From: LH-M37 sp032251315
GTDB lineage: Bacteria > Pseudomonadota > Gammaproteobacteria > SZUA-229
Length of the DNA: 64,000 nucleotides
Assembly (NCBI GenBank): GCA_032251315.1
Contig: JAVVEE010000001.1
Span: 62,001 to 126,000, forward strand
Reading direction: 5' to 3'
The translations under genes were made by a program, and so were the position numbers. Below the pieces are notes generated by a model that was not told the DNA's origin, ran no database searches, and saw only the letters and a program-made list of their open reading frames with translations. How positions within the stretch are numbered: the first letter of the stretch is position 1; the number at the start of each line of letters is the position of its first letter. Positions 34,539-42,952 of this stretch are shown one piece after another.

Positions 34539-34988
34539 TTGAAATCACAAATCAATATTCTCAAATCATACCAGCAGGGTTTTACCCTGATAGAACTGAT
34601 GGTGGTGATTGTCATCCTTGGCATTCTGGCCGGGGTTGTAGTTCCTAAAATCATGGATAATCCGGATAAGGCGCGCGTCGCCAAGGCCAAACACGATATC
34701 TCCGCGCTGGGAAGCGCCCTGGATGTTTACCGTCTGGATAATTATTTCTACCCCACCACCGATCAGGGGCTGGAAGCACTGGTCAGCCAGCCCAGCGGCA
34801 ATCCTGAACCGGCCAACTGGAAAGCCGGCGGCTACATTAAGAAGCTGAACAAAGATCCCTGGGGCAACGATTACCTGTACCTGAGTCCGGGGCAACACGG
34901 TGAGCTCGATATTTATTCACTGGGCGCCGATGGTGCACCTGGCGGTGAAGGCGTATCCGCCGATATCGGTTCATGGGAAATTGAATAA
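34539..34988 (+). CDS. gspG: Type II secretion major pseudopilin GspG
   Basis: Major subunit of the T2SS pseudopilus. I choose TTG at 34539 because AGGAG (34526-34530) sits 8 nt before it; the longer frame from GTG at 34506 has no such site. That gives 149 residues with a 14-residue leader ending in Gly before FTLIEL, the prepilin peptidase site. Then comes a TM/coiled-coil helix and the GspG signature DPWGNDYLYLSPGQHGELDIYSLGADG with calcium-loop features. It restarts plus-strand coding after the opposite-strand rhombosortase and must have its own promoter or long read-through. Confidence 0.95.
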   Translation: MKSQINILKSYQQGFTLIELMVVIVILGILAGVVVPKIMDNPDKARVAKAKHDISALGSALDVYRLDNYFYPTTDQGLEALVSQPSGNPEPANWKAGGYIKKLNKDPWGNDYLYLSPGQHGELDIYSLGADGAPGGEGVSADIGSWEIE

Positions 34989-35553
34989 CCCAAAACTCAA
35001 TTCACGTGTTTGCAATGAAGGTTCGAGCAGGGTAAATGGATTTACCCTGCTCGAACTGATGATTGTTCTGGTCATTGTTTCGATCCTTTTCACCTTTGTC
35101 TCATTCACCATTCGCGGCCATTCCCCCGAAGAGTCAATGGCGGAAGAGGCGCGTCGACTTGATCGCCTGGTACAACTGGTGCTGGAAGAGGCGGTGCTGA
35201 AAAACACCGAATACGGGCTTGAATTCAAACGCCACAGTTACCGCTTTCTGAGCTACGAAGACGAGCAGTGGCGCGCTGTTAGCGGCGACCGCCTGCTGCG
35301 CGAACGGCAGCTGCCCAACGAGATGGAGATCGAACTGGCCATCGAGCAACTGGATGTCGTCATCGGGGAGCCCTCTGAACAAAATGACAGCGAGCGCACA
35401 GAGGAGGAGCTCAAACCCCAGGTCTTCCTGCTCTCCAGCGAAGAGATTACGCCTGAATTCACCGTCTATTTCAGCATTCGCGGCATCGCCACCGGTTATC
35501 AGGTCAGCGGCAGCATCGACGGCAAACACGAGGCCAGGCAGAGTGATTTTTAA
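34981..35553 (+). CDS. gspH: Type II secretion minor pseudopilin GspH
   Basis: Minor pseudopilin. The only plausible start is TTG at 34981, overlapping the gspG stop by 8 nt with GGGAAA just upstream. About 190 residues, with a 20-residue leader before the cleavage motif G-FTLLEL and a hydrophobic helix LMIVLVIVSILFTFVSF. The globular part is compatible with GspH (EARRLDRLVQLVLEEAVLKNTEYGLEF). The codons around the cleavage site carry a 17-bp perfect inverted repeat. Confidence 0.88.
   Translation: MNNPKLNSRVCNEGSSRVNGFTLLELMIVLVIVSILFTFVSFTIRGHSPEESMAEEARRLDRLVQLVLEEAVLKNTEYGLEFKRHSYRFLSYEDEQWRAVSGDRLLRERQLPNEMEIELAIEQLDVVIGEPSEQNDSERTEEELKPQVFLLSSEEITPEFTVYFSIRGIATGYQVSGSIDGKHEARQSDF
35021..35056 (+). 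repeat. Perfect 17-bp inverted repeat inside gspH
   Basis: 35021-35037 (GTTCGAGCAGGGTAAAT) is the exact reverse complement of 35040-35056, with only GG between them. It spans the codons for SSRVNG-FTLLEL, the prepilin peptidase site. The transcript would form a very stable hairpin about 40 nt into the reading frame. The right arm encodes the conserved FTLLEL; the left arm encodes leader residues. Confidence 0.9.
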
Positions 35554-35938
35554 ACGCCCCCCTCACACCTTTAACCGACACCGTAACGGCGGCTTCACGC
35601 TGATCGAGGTGCTGATCGCGCTCACCATTATCGCCATTTCGCTGGGCGCGCTGATGAGCGCTTCGGGCAATCAGGCCTACCAGACCGGCTACCTGAAACA
35701 GAAAACCCTGGCCCACTGGGTGGCCATGAACGAGATGACCCAGCTGCAACTGGAGGAGGAATGGCCGGCGCTGGGTGAACGCAAGGGCAGTTCAGAGATG
35801 GCCGGTGCCGAATGGTTCTGGCTGCGCACGGTGAAAGAGACGCAGGATGACAATGCCCGCGGGGTTGAACTAGAGGTGTTTGCCGACAAAAACCACAAAC
35901 AGAACCTGACCCGTTTAATGGGCTATGTGAACAGATAA
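35543..35938 (+). CDS. gspI: Type II secretion minor pseudopilin GspI
   Basis: Minor pseudopilin of the tip complex. The start is GTG at 35543, with AGGCAGA just upstream and an 11-nt overlap with the gspH end. About 131 residues with leader ending NGG before FTLIEVLIALTIIAISLGAL, then the GspI-typical ASGNQAYQTGYLKQKTLAHWVAMNEM segment. The longer upstream frame is inside gspH and has no pilin features. Confidence 0.92.
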   Translation: MIFKRPPHTFNRHRNGGFTLIEVLIALTIIAISLGALMSASGNQAYQTGYLKQKTLAHWVAMNEMTQLQLEEEWPALGERKGSSEMAGAEWFWLRTVKETQDDNARGVELEVFADKNHKQNLTRLMGYVNR

Positions 35939-36580
35939 ATGCAGCCGCGCCCAACTCATTCTCTACAGGCCAAACGTTCCTCCTGCCGTGGCTTTACCCT
36001 GATCGAACTGCTGATCGCCATCGCCGTGTTCTCGGTCATGTCGGTGATGGCCTACGGTGGCCTCAGTCAGATTATTCAGAACAGCAGCCACTCAAAACTG
36101 GAGTTGCAACGCTTACAGTCGATTCAACGCGCGGTGCTCAGCATCAGCCGGGATCTCACCCAGGTGATCGAACGTGATATTCGCGATGAATACGGCAACA
36201 CTCAGCCTTTTTTTGCGGCCGGCAACAGCATTGATTACCTGCTCGAGTTTACCCGCAACGGGCGACGCAATCCGGCCGGATTGCAGCGCAGCCATCTGTT
36301 GCGCGTCGCCTATCAGCACGAGGATGGAAAGCTGTTGCGCCTGTTCTGGCCCCAGCTCGACCGGGCGCAAGGCATGGAGCCCTACGAAAGCATTCTGCTG
36401 GAGCAGGTGACGGCGGTGGAGTTACGTTACCGCGATGATGCCGGAGAGTGGCATTCGACATGGCCGCCGCTCAATGCTCAACAGGCCGGGGATAATCCAT
36501 CCCGACTCAGCGCCATTGAGTTCACCCTGGAGCTGGAAAACTGGGGTGAGATCAGCCGGCTTTATCAGGTGGGCGGCTGA
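35939..36580 (+). CDS. gspJ: Type II secretion minor pseudopilin GspJ
   Basis: Minor pseudopilin, 213 residues. The leader ends CRG before FTLIELLIAIAVFSVMSVMAYGGL. GspJ-type segments include LQRLQSIQRAVLSISRDLTQVIERDIRDEYG and EFTRNGRRNPAGLQRSHLLRVAY. It starts directly after the gspI stop (TAAATG) and overlaps gspK by one base (TGATG). Confidence 0.93.
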   Translation: MQPRPTHSLQAKRSSCRGFTLIELLIAIAVFSVMSVMAYGGLSQIIQNSSHSKLELQRLQSIQRAVLSISRDLTQVIERDIRDEYGNTQPFFAAGNSIDYLLEFTRNGRRNPAGLQRSHLLRVAYQHEDGKLLRLFWPQLDRAQGMEPYESILLEQVTAVELRYRDDAGEWHSTWPPLNAQQAGDNPSRLSAIEFTLELENWGEISRLYQVGG

Positions 36581-37518
36581 TGAGATTACCTGCTGCACAG
36601 AAAGGCGTGGCTCTGATCACGGCGCTGCTGATTGTTGCTCTGGCTGCCGTGATCAGCGTTGAGCTGAGCATGCGCTTGCAGCTGGACATCCGCCGCTCCG
36701 GCAATGTCATCGCCAGCGACCAGGCCCTGCTCTACCTGAAACATGCAGAATACTATGCCCGCCGTACTTTAAAAGAAGATCGCCTGGACAATAATTATGA
36801 TTCTCTGGATGAAGACTGGGCTATGGAACTGCCCCCCTTTCCGGTCGAAGGCGGCAGCGTTTTGGGCAGGCTGACCGACCTGCAGGGCTGCTTCAATCTG
36901 AATTCGCTATATTACAACGAGCAGCCGAATGCCCTCGCCCAGCAACGCTTTAACCGCCTGATGCAACGCCTTCCCAGCCCGCCGGTCACGGATCTTTCTC
37001 AGGCCATTATCGACTGGATCGATGCCAATCCCGACACCACCCTGCCCGATGGCGCGGAAGATAGCTACTACCTCAATCAGGAGCGGCCTTACCGCAGTGC
37101 CGGCCAGCCGTTACTGAGCCTGAGCGAGTTACGCCTGATCAAAGGTTTTACCGATGGCGAGATCATGCAGCGAAGCGAAAGTTTTCTGTGTGCCTTTGGC
37201 CCGCCTGCGGATATCAACGTCAACACAGCGCCGGCAGAAGTGCTAGAATCGCTGGCAGCCAATATTAGCACTGCGATGGTCGCAGACATCATCGTTCAAA
37301 GGCAGACTAATCCTTCCCAGACAATGCAAGAATTTCTGAGCGACTACAATCTTTCTACGGTCATCACCGATACCGCCGGACTCTCTGTCAGCAGCGATTA
37401 TTTTCTACTGGAGAGCGAAGCCCGAATTGGTCAGGCCAGAACCCTGATGTACAGCATTATTCATCGCGAAAATAATGGCGACACGCAGGTAATAGCGCGT
37501 TCACAGGGGGCTTATTAG
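36580..37518 (+). CDS. gspK: Type II secretion minor pseudopilin GspK
   Basis: Large minor pseudopilin that caps the pseudopilus tip, 312 residues. The leader ends QKG before VALITALLIVALAAVISVELSMRLQLDIRRSG, lacking the usual Glu at +5 as is normal for GspK. The globular domain has LQGCFNLNSL, AIIDWIDAN and INVNTAPAEVLESLA. It overlaps gspJ and gspL by one base each. Confidence 0.94.
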   Translation: MRLPAAQKGVALITALLIVALAAVISVELSMRLQLDIRRSGNVIASDQALLYLKHAEYYARRTLKEDRLDNNYDSLDEDWAMELPPFPVEGGSVLGRLTDLQGCFNLNSLYYNEQPNALAQQRFNRLMQRLPSPPVTDLSQAIIDWIDANPDTTLPDGAEDSYYLNQERPYRSAGQPLLSLSELRLIKGFTDGEIMQRSESFLCAFGPPADINVNTAPAEVLESLAANISTAMVADIIVQRQTNPSQTMQEFLSDYNLSTVITDTAGLSVSSDYFLLESEARIGQARTLMYSIIHRENNGDTQVIARSQGAY

Positions 37519-38762
37519 TGGCCGACACACTGCTCATCCATTTTAATCCCGAACATCCCGACGCAGCTGTCTGGGCGCTAGTGAACGCTGCCGGTGAGCT
37601 CAGTACCATGCTGACGCACGGTTCGCTGGATGAGGCCGCACTCGTCGCGGCAAAACATAGCACTGTTATTCTGCTCGACAGTACCGCCATACACATTGAT
37701 GTGATCAAGCTGCCCATCCGGAACCCGCAAAAACTGCTACGCGCAGCACCTTTCGCCCTCGAAGAAAAAATTGCTGACGACATTGATGATTTGCATTTTG
37801 TCACCGGCAGAACTGCCGGCAACGGCACCACCCCGGTGCTGGCCATCAGGCATGATATATTGGGCCGCATCCTCAGGCAGCTGGAACAGTCCGGCATCGC
37901 GCCGATGGCGCTGATTCCCGATACGCTCTGCCTCACCGCGAGTCCGACACAATGGGCGATTCTATTAGATGATGATCGCGCCAAAGTGCAGTTTGACCAG
38001 TTTGACGCCGGTGAATTTGACCGCGACATGCTGGCCCTGCTGCTCAAGGCGGAACTGCAAAAAGCCACTCGCCAGCCGCCTGAAAAACTCATTCTGTTCA
38101 CGCCGGACGGTGACGCTTCCGAAACAGACAGCATCCAGGCGGTGATCCCGGAACAGCTCGAGCTGGTCAAGGTCAGTTACAACACGCATCCGCTGGTGAT
38201 TTATTGCGGCCAATACCGACAGGCACTTTCGCTTAACCTGTTGCAGAATGCCTACAAGCCAAAACCCAAGGTCAACCAGAACCGGTTGCGCTGGCGCCTG
38301 CCGACTACGTTAGCGGCGGTATGGCTGGGCCTGCACCTGGCGATTACCGGCGTGCAATATTATAAATTTCAGGGCAGCAATGAAAAGCTGCAAGTTGAAA
38401 TTGAAAACCTATACAGGAAAACATTTCCGCAGAGCCAGCGCATCGTTAATGCCCGAGTGCAAATGGAGCAAAAACTCAATGAATTAAAAGGACTGGGTAA
38501 CACCGGCTCAAATGCCGGCCTGATCAGCCTGCTCGCCGCTGCCGGCGATGCCCTCTCGAGCGAGAAATCGATCGTCATACAGTCCATCAGTTATCGCCAG
38601 AACACCCTGGACATTGAAGTCACCGCTGCCAACCTGCAGAATATCGAACAGCTGAACAAGAAACTCAACAAGGCTGATCTGAGTGCTGAAATCATCTCGT
38701 CGTCATCAGCAAAGAATCAGGTTAATGGCAGCCTTCGCATCAAACGCGCGCAATCATCATGA
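37518..38762 (+). CDS. gspL: Type II secretion inner-membrane protein GspL
   Basis: Links GspE to the inner-membrane platform. The protein is 414 residues with an actin-like cytoplasmic domain (1-245: LIHFNPEHPDAAVWALVNAAGE, LRAAPFALEEKIADDIDDLHFV), one TM helix (about 258-280) and a periplasmic ferredoxin-like domain. The start is GTG at 37518, overlapping the gspK stop by one base. It overlaps gspM by 4 nt. Confidence 0.93.
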   Translation: MADTLLIHFNPEHPDAAVWALVNAAGELSTMLTHGSLDEAALVAAKHSTVILLDSTAIHIDVIKLPIRNPQKLLRAAPFALEEKIADDIDDLHFVTGRTAGNGTTPVLAIRHDILGRILRQLEQSGIAPMALIPDTLCLTASPTQWAILLDDDRAKVQFDQFDAGEFDRDMLALLLKAELQKATRQPPEKLILFTPDGDASETDSIQAVIPEQLELVKVSYNTHPLVIYCGQYRQALSLNLLQNAYKPKPKVNQNRLRWRLPTTLAAVWLGLHLAITGVQYYKFQGSNEKLQVEIENLYRKTFPQSQRIVNARVQMEQKLNELKGLGNTGSNAGLISLLAAAGDALSSEKSIVIQSISYRQNTLDIEVTAANLQNIEQLNKKLNKADLSAEIISSSSAKNQVNGSLRIKRAQSS

Positions 38763-39262
38763 AACAGAAACTCGACGCTTTAAATACCTGGTTCAGCACT
38801 CTGCCGGGGCGTGACAAAAACCTGCTCGTGGTCGCGATAGCCCTGCTTGTGAGCACCCTGTTTTACCTCATGGTATGGGAGCCACTGCATCAGGGCCGTG
38901 ATCAGGCGCAGCAGAAACTGAAATCTCAACAGGAGATTTATGCCTGGATGCAAACCGCCTCTGTAGAAGTCAGGTCGCTGAAGGGTGCCGGCACCAGACC
39001 CGCATCCAGCACTCAGCCCATCGCCTTGATTCTGGAGAACAGCGCGAAAATTTCCGGCTTGAAGCAGCACATCAACAAGATTGAGTCCTCCGGAAAGAGC
39101 GGTGCCAATGCCCAGATCGATTCAGCCTCGTTCGACCAGATGCTGGTCTGGCTCAACACTCTGGAACAGCAGCACGGGGTCACCGTCACCACCGCCATCA
39201 TAGAGCGCAATGAGCAGCCCGGCACCATTAGCGCACGACTCTCATTTGAAAAACTGCCATGA
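38759..39262 (+). CDS. gspM: Type II secretion protein GspM
   Basis: Partner of GspL in the inner-membrane platform. The protein is 167 residues: short cytoplasmic N-terminus (LNTWFSTLPGRDKNL), one TM helix (about 22-41) and a periplasmic ferredoxin-like domain. Overlaps of 4 nt (ATGA) with both gspL and gspN imply translational coupling. Sequence conservation is low, and context supports the name. Confidence 0.9.
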   Translation: MKQKLDALNTWFSTLPGRDKNLLVVAIALLVSTLFYLMVWEPLHQGRDQAQQKLKSQQEIYAWMQTASVEVRSLKGAGTRPASSTQPIALILENSAKISGLKQHINKIESSGKSGANAQIDSASFDQMLVWLNTLEQQHGVTVTTAIIERNEQPGTISARLSFEKLP

Positions 39263-40026
39263 AAATAAAATACTACCTGATTACCGGCATCCTGGCGCTG
39301 GCGCTGTTTTTAACTGCCAACATCCCCGCCGCTTCGATGGCCTCGGTGCTTAAGGCTCAGCTGCCCCAGGTCAACATGCAGAACGTCAGCGGCACCTTAT
39401 GGCAGGGTTCCGCGCAGCAGGTTACCGTTCACGGCCATGTATTCAGGAATGTAAACTGGTCGGTCTGCACTACACATCTGCTGATGGCCAGGGCCTGCGT
39501 TGAATTCGACGCGCTCTACAATAACAGCCCGTTGAGCGGGCAGCTGAGCGTGGGACCGAGCCAGACACTAGAAGGCAAAGACATCAAAGCCGAGATGAAT
39601 GCACACACGCTCGGCCAGCTGGCGGCACTGCCGATGGGCGAAATTGCCGGTGATGTTTCGCTTGATCTGACCTCGCTCAGCTGGCAGCCGGGCGGCGTGC
39701 CTGCCCTTAACGGCATCGTCAAGTGGAGCAACGCCAGTGTCACCATTGCCGAAATGGCCCGACTGGGCGACATCACTATTACCCTGGCTGAATCGGACGA
39801 GAACCCGATTAATGCGACCGTTTCCAATCAGAACGGACAGCTGGCGATAGCGGGCCAGGCCTCGCTGGGTGCAAACACCGGCTATCAGGTCGATTTGCAG
39901 CTGACGCCGCAAAACGGCGCCAGCAATAATCTGAAAAGCAGCCTGAGCCTGTTCGCCAAACCCCAGTCCAATGGTCAGTACCTATTGAAAAACAGCGGCA
40001 ATTTGAAGCAACTAGGCTTAATGTAA
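39259..40026 (+). CDS. gspN: Type II secretion protein GspN
   Basis: A 255-residue inner-membrane anchored periplasmic protein. It has one N-terminal TM (about 5-25) and GspN-type segments LPQVNMQNVSGTLWQGSA, NVNWSVCTTHLLMARACVEFDA and LTSLSWQPGGVPALNGIVKWSNA. GspN is accessory in T2SSs that have it. It is the last gsp gene; ykgJ-type 40057-40464 follows 30 nt later in the same direction, with no clear terminator between them. Confidence 0.88.
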   Translation: MKIKYYLITGILALALFLTANIPAASMASVLKAQLPQVNMQNVSGTLWQGSAQQVTVHGHVFRNVNWSVCTTHLLMARACVEFDALYNNSPLSGQLSVGPSQTLEGKDIKAEMNAHTLGQLAALPMGEIAGDVSLDLTSLSWQPGGVPALNGIVKWSNASVTIAEMARLGDITITLAESDENPINATVSNQNGQLAIAGQASLGANTGYQVDLQLTPQNGASNNLKSSLSLFAKPQSNGQYLLKNSGNLKQLGLM

Positions 40027-40056
40027 AACCCTGATCCGGCGTTGATGTAATTACCC

Positions 40057-40464
40057 ATGAAAACAAAAACAAGCACGAAGAAAATAAAAATCACCACTGA
40101 AAACAAATGCAGCTTCTGCACCGGTTCGATCTGCTGTACTTATGTCACCCACCATCTTGATGCGCCCAAATCAAAAAGTGATTTCCAGCAGCTGCTGTGG
40201 CAGGTTTCCCATGAGCATGTCAGCATCTATAAAGATGATGACGGCTGGACCCTGCTGATCAGCGGTAATTGCCAGCATCTGCAAGTCAATGGCGATTGCG
40301 GTATCTATGAGACGCGCCCGGAAATATGCCGTGAACACACTAATGATTACTGTGAATACGACGCACCCTCAGAAGATGGTTTCGATCTCTATTTTAGAAA
40401 CTACGAAGAGCTACTGGCTTACTGCAGGAAACGTTACAAGAAGTGGGACGAGCAGTTTAAATAA
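40057..40464 (+). CDS. YkgJ-type cysteine-cluster protein
   Basis: A 135-residue small soluble protein of the YkgJ / CxxxxCC metal-binding family. Cysteine cluster C18, C21, C26-C27, then GNCQHLQVNGDCGIYETRPEICR and DYC. These cysteines are thought to bind zinc or an iron-sulfur cluster; no function is established. It follows gspN in the same direction and is convergent with the HAD gene. Confidence 0.85.
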   Translation: MKTKTSTKKIKITTENKCSFCTGSICCTYVTHHLDAPKSKSDFQQLLWQVSHEHVSIYKDDDGWTLLISGNCQHLQVNGDCGIYETRPEICREHTNDYCEYDAPSEDGFDLYFRNYEELLAYCRKRYKKWDEQFK

Positions 40465-40476
40465 TGATACCGCCGT

Positions 40477-41139
40477 TCAGGATGGCATCACATCGGTATA
40501 GCGGTGAACGGCATGGTAGTGCAGGGTTTCAACTTCATCGGCCTGGCTGTCGGGCTGCAACACAGCCAGTAAATATTTGATGCCATAGTGCTCGGCGCTT
40601 TGCAGCACCTCCAGATTGTCATCGATCAGCAGCGTCTGCGCCGGTTCAAAAGGCTCGATTTCGTGCAGGCGTTTCCAGAAGCCGTCATGCTCCTTGGCCA
40701 TGCCTATATCGTGTGAAATGACCATGCGGTCGAAATAGGTATCCAGGGCCGTTATTTTCATTTTCAGTGACAGGCTAGCGGGGTGCGCATTGGTCACCAG
40801 CACGATGCGCTTGCCCGCATCTTTCAGCGCCTGCAGGAATTCACGCACTTCGGGACGCACGGCGATTTTATGCGACATCTCGAACTTCATCTGCGCGATG
40901 TTCAGATCCAGTTCGCGCGTCCAGAAATCGACGCAATACCACTCCAGCTTGCCTCTGACGTGTTTGAACCGGCCCATCAGAAACTCATGCGCTTCCGCGT
41001 GGCTCAATTTGTGCTTCTCGGCATAACAGAGCGGGACATACTTCAACCAGAAATGGTTGTCGAAATGCAAGTCCAGCAGCGTGCCATCAAGATCGAGAAA
41101 GACCGTGTTAATTTCTTCCCAGTCCAGATAATTCTTCAT
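40477..41139 (-). CDS. yrfG: HAD-family nucleotidase (YrfG-like)
   Basis: A 220-residue haloacid-dehalogenase-fold phosphatase, probably a GMP/IMP 5'-nucleotidase by family. Motif I DLDGTLLD (near residue 18), motif II VTNAHP, and motif III/IV KEHDGFW with LLIDDNLEVL. I choose ATG at 41139, with GAGG about 8 nt upstream in the minus direction; the open frame continues 42 codons further without family similarity. It is divergent from cysQ. Confidence 0.85.
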   Translation of the reverse strand: MKNYLDWEEINTVFLDLDGTLLDLHFDNHFWLKYVPLCYAEKHKLSHAEAHEFLMGRFKHVRGKLEWYCVDFWTRELDLNIAQMKFEMSHKIAVRPEVREFLQALKDAGKRIVLVTNAHPASLSLKMKITALDTYFDRMVISHDIGMAKEHDGFWKRLHEIEPFEPAQTLLIDDNLEVLQSAEHYGIKYLLAVLQPDSQADEVETLHYHAVHRYTDVMPS

Positions 41140-41215
41140 AAAAACCTCAAATACAGACAGAAAATCGGGGATATAGTAGTATCCACTTTTCCAGTTTAAC
41201 AAGTGAATCGTGCTT

Positions 41216-42034
41216 ATGTCAGAAATTCTCAATCTCGAACAGCTGTGCCGGCAATGCGTTACCATCGCCCGCGAAGCTGGTGAACGAATTCTTGAAATCT
41301 ATAACAGCGACTACAGCATTGAGGAAAAAGACGATAAATCGCCTCTCACCGATGCCGACATGGCCGCGCACAACGCCATTGTTAAGGCGCTGTCGACGCT
41401 GACCCCGGATATTCCCGTGCTCTCTGAGGAGTCGGCCAAACTGCCCTTTGCCGAGCGACAGCAGTGGCACACCTACTGGCTGGTGGACCCCCTCGACGGC
41501 ACCAAGGAATTCATCAAGCGCAATGGCGAGTTCACCGTCAACATCGCGCTCATCCATAATCACCAAAGCGTCATAGGCGTGATCCACGTGCCGGTCCTGA
41601 ATATTGACTACTATGGCTGGCAGCAGGGCGGCTCATTCAAAATCGAACAGGGCGGCGAGGCCAGAGCCATTCATGTGCAGACGCCGGCCCGGGACAAACC
41701 GGTCGTCGTCGGTAGCCGTTCGCACGCCTCTGAACAGTTTCAGGCCTATATGAAAAACCTGGGTGACGCCGAATTACTGAGCATGGGCAGCTCGCTCAAG
41801 TTCTGCCTGGTGGCGGAAGGCCGGGCTGACCTCTACCCCCGACTGGGGCTGACCTCGGAATGGGACACCGCCGCCGCGCAGTGCATTGTCGAGCAGGCGG
41901 GTGGCCGGGTCACCAAACTGGATATGACGGAACTGAACTACAACACCAAAGACAGCCTGCTCAATCCCTTCTTCTTTGTATTTGGCGATGCCGACAGGGA
42001 CTGGTCAGCCTATCTTGAGCCGGATGCGGTTTAG
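41216..42034 (+). CDS. cysQ: 3'(2'),5'-bisphosphate nucleotidase CysQ
   Basis: Hydrolyses 3'-phosphoadenosine 5'-phosphate, the by-product of sulfate assimilation. About 272 residues, in the inositol-monophosphatase fold. The metal site is DPLDGTKEFIKRNGEFTVNIALI; SEES and WDTAAAQCIVEQAGG are also typical. The ATG at 41216 is preferred; GTG at 41210 would add two residues. It starts a run with the MBL-fold hydrolase and galE. Confidence 0.93.
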   Translation: MSEILNLEQLCRQCVTIAREAGERILEIYNSDYSIEEKDDKSPLTDADMAAHNAIVKALSTLTPDIPVLSEESAKLPFAERQQWHTYWLVDPLDGTKEFIKRNGEFTVNIALIHNHQSVIGVIHVPVLNIDYYGWQQGGSFKIEQGGEARAIHVQTPARDKPVVVGSRSHASEQFQAYMKNLGDAELLSMGSSLKFCLVAEGRADLYPRLGLTSEWDTAAAQCIVEQAGGRVTKLDMTELNYNTKDSLLNPFFFVFGDADRDWSAYLEPDAV

Positions 42035-42055
42035 AAGGATTTATACTGACGCATA

Positions 42056-42937
42056 ATGATTATCACCTTTTATGGAGTTCGAGGCTCCGCGCCAACACCC
42101 GGCCCCGCTACGATCAAATATGGCGGTAACACCTCCTGCGTCCATCTAGCACTGGATAACGGCGCGGATGTAATTCTAGATGCGGGCACAGGCATGAAGC
42201 AACTGGGGCGCAGCCTGCTCGGCAAATCAACGCCCATCAACATCATTCTTTCGCACGTGCACTGGGATCATATTCAGGGCTATCCTTTCTTCGCACCGAT
42301 CTTCCAGGCCGAACGCGAAATTGATGTTTTCACCAGCGCCGATTCACCCGATCACTTACCCGGCACCCCGTTCAGTCAGATGAACGGCATCAACTTTCCG
42401 GTCACCCTTGAACAGCTGCCTTCGCGCAACAGCTGTATCTTCGACAATGTAGAAACTATATTAAAAAATAGAAATATTCACGTCATAAGAAAAGCACTTA
42501 ACCATCCCGGCGGCGGTAGCGCATTCCGCTTTGAAGAAGAGGGCATGAGCAGCGCCTACGTGACCGACAACGAACTTGACCCGCCTTACAAAGTTCACAC
42601 CAGCTATGACGAATGGGTCGATTTTCTACACGGAGTTGATGTGCTGATTCATGATGCGCAGTACACTGAAGATGACATGCCGCACAAGCACGGCTGGGGA
42701 CATTCATTAATTTCACAGGTGAGACAGCTGGCAATGGATGCCGAAGTGGGCACGCTAGTGATGTTTCATCACGACCCGGATCGCAGTGATAGTGAACTGG
42801 ATGAAATTCAGATTGAAAACCACGCCTATTTCAAACATCAACGCAACCCCATAAAATGCATCTGCGCCGCCGAAGGCATGCAGATAAAACTGTCGCGACC
42901 CATTATCGGCAGCGACACTCACGTCGAAATTCTATAA
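42056..42937 (+). CDS. Metallo-beta-lactamase-fold hydrolase
   Basis: A 293-residue cytoplasmic hydrolase with the dinuclear zinc motif H67-x-H69-x-D71-H72 in LSHVHWDHIQG and a later LIHDAQYTEDDMPHKHGWGHSL. The early FYGVRGSAPTPGPATIKYGGNTSCV is typical of a subgroup often found alone or fused to signalling domains. The substrate is unknown; a phosphodiesterase is possible. It lies between cysQ (21 nt) and galE (15 nt). Confidence 0.85.
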   Translation: MIITFYGVRGSAPTPGPATIKYGGNTSCVHLALDNGADVILDAGTGMKQLGRSLLGKSTPINIILSHVHWDHIQGYPFFAPIFQAEREIDVFTSADSPDHLPGTPFSQMNGINFPVTLEQLPSRNSCIFDNVETILKNRNIHVIRKALNHPGGGSAFRFEEEGMSSAYVTDNELDPPYKVHTSYDEWVDFLHGVDVLIHDAQYTEDDMPHKHGWGHSLISQVRQLAMDAEVGTLVMFHHDPDRSDSELDEIQIENHAYFKHQRNPIKCICAAEGMQIKLSRPIIGSDTHVEIL

Positions 42938-42952
42938 CGGTCAATAAATATA

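Noticed and set aside
40477..41265. Longer version of the HAD nucleotidase starting at 41265
   Set aside because: The extra 42 residues run into the divergent cysQ gene and have no family similarity; ATG at 41139 has a GAGG site.
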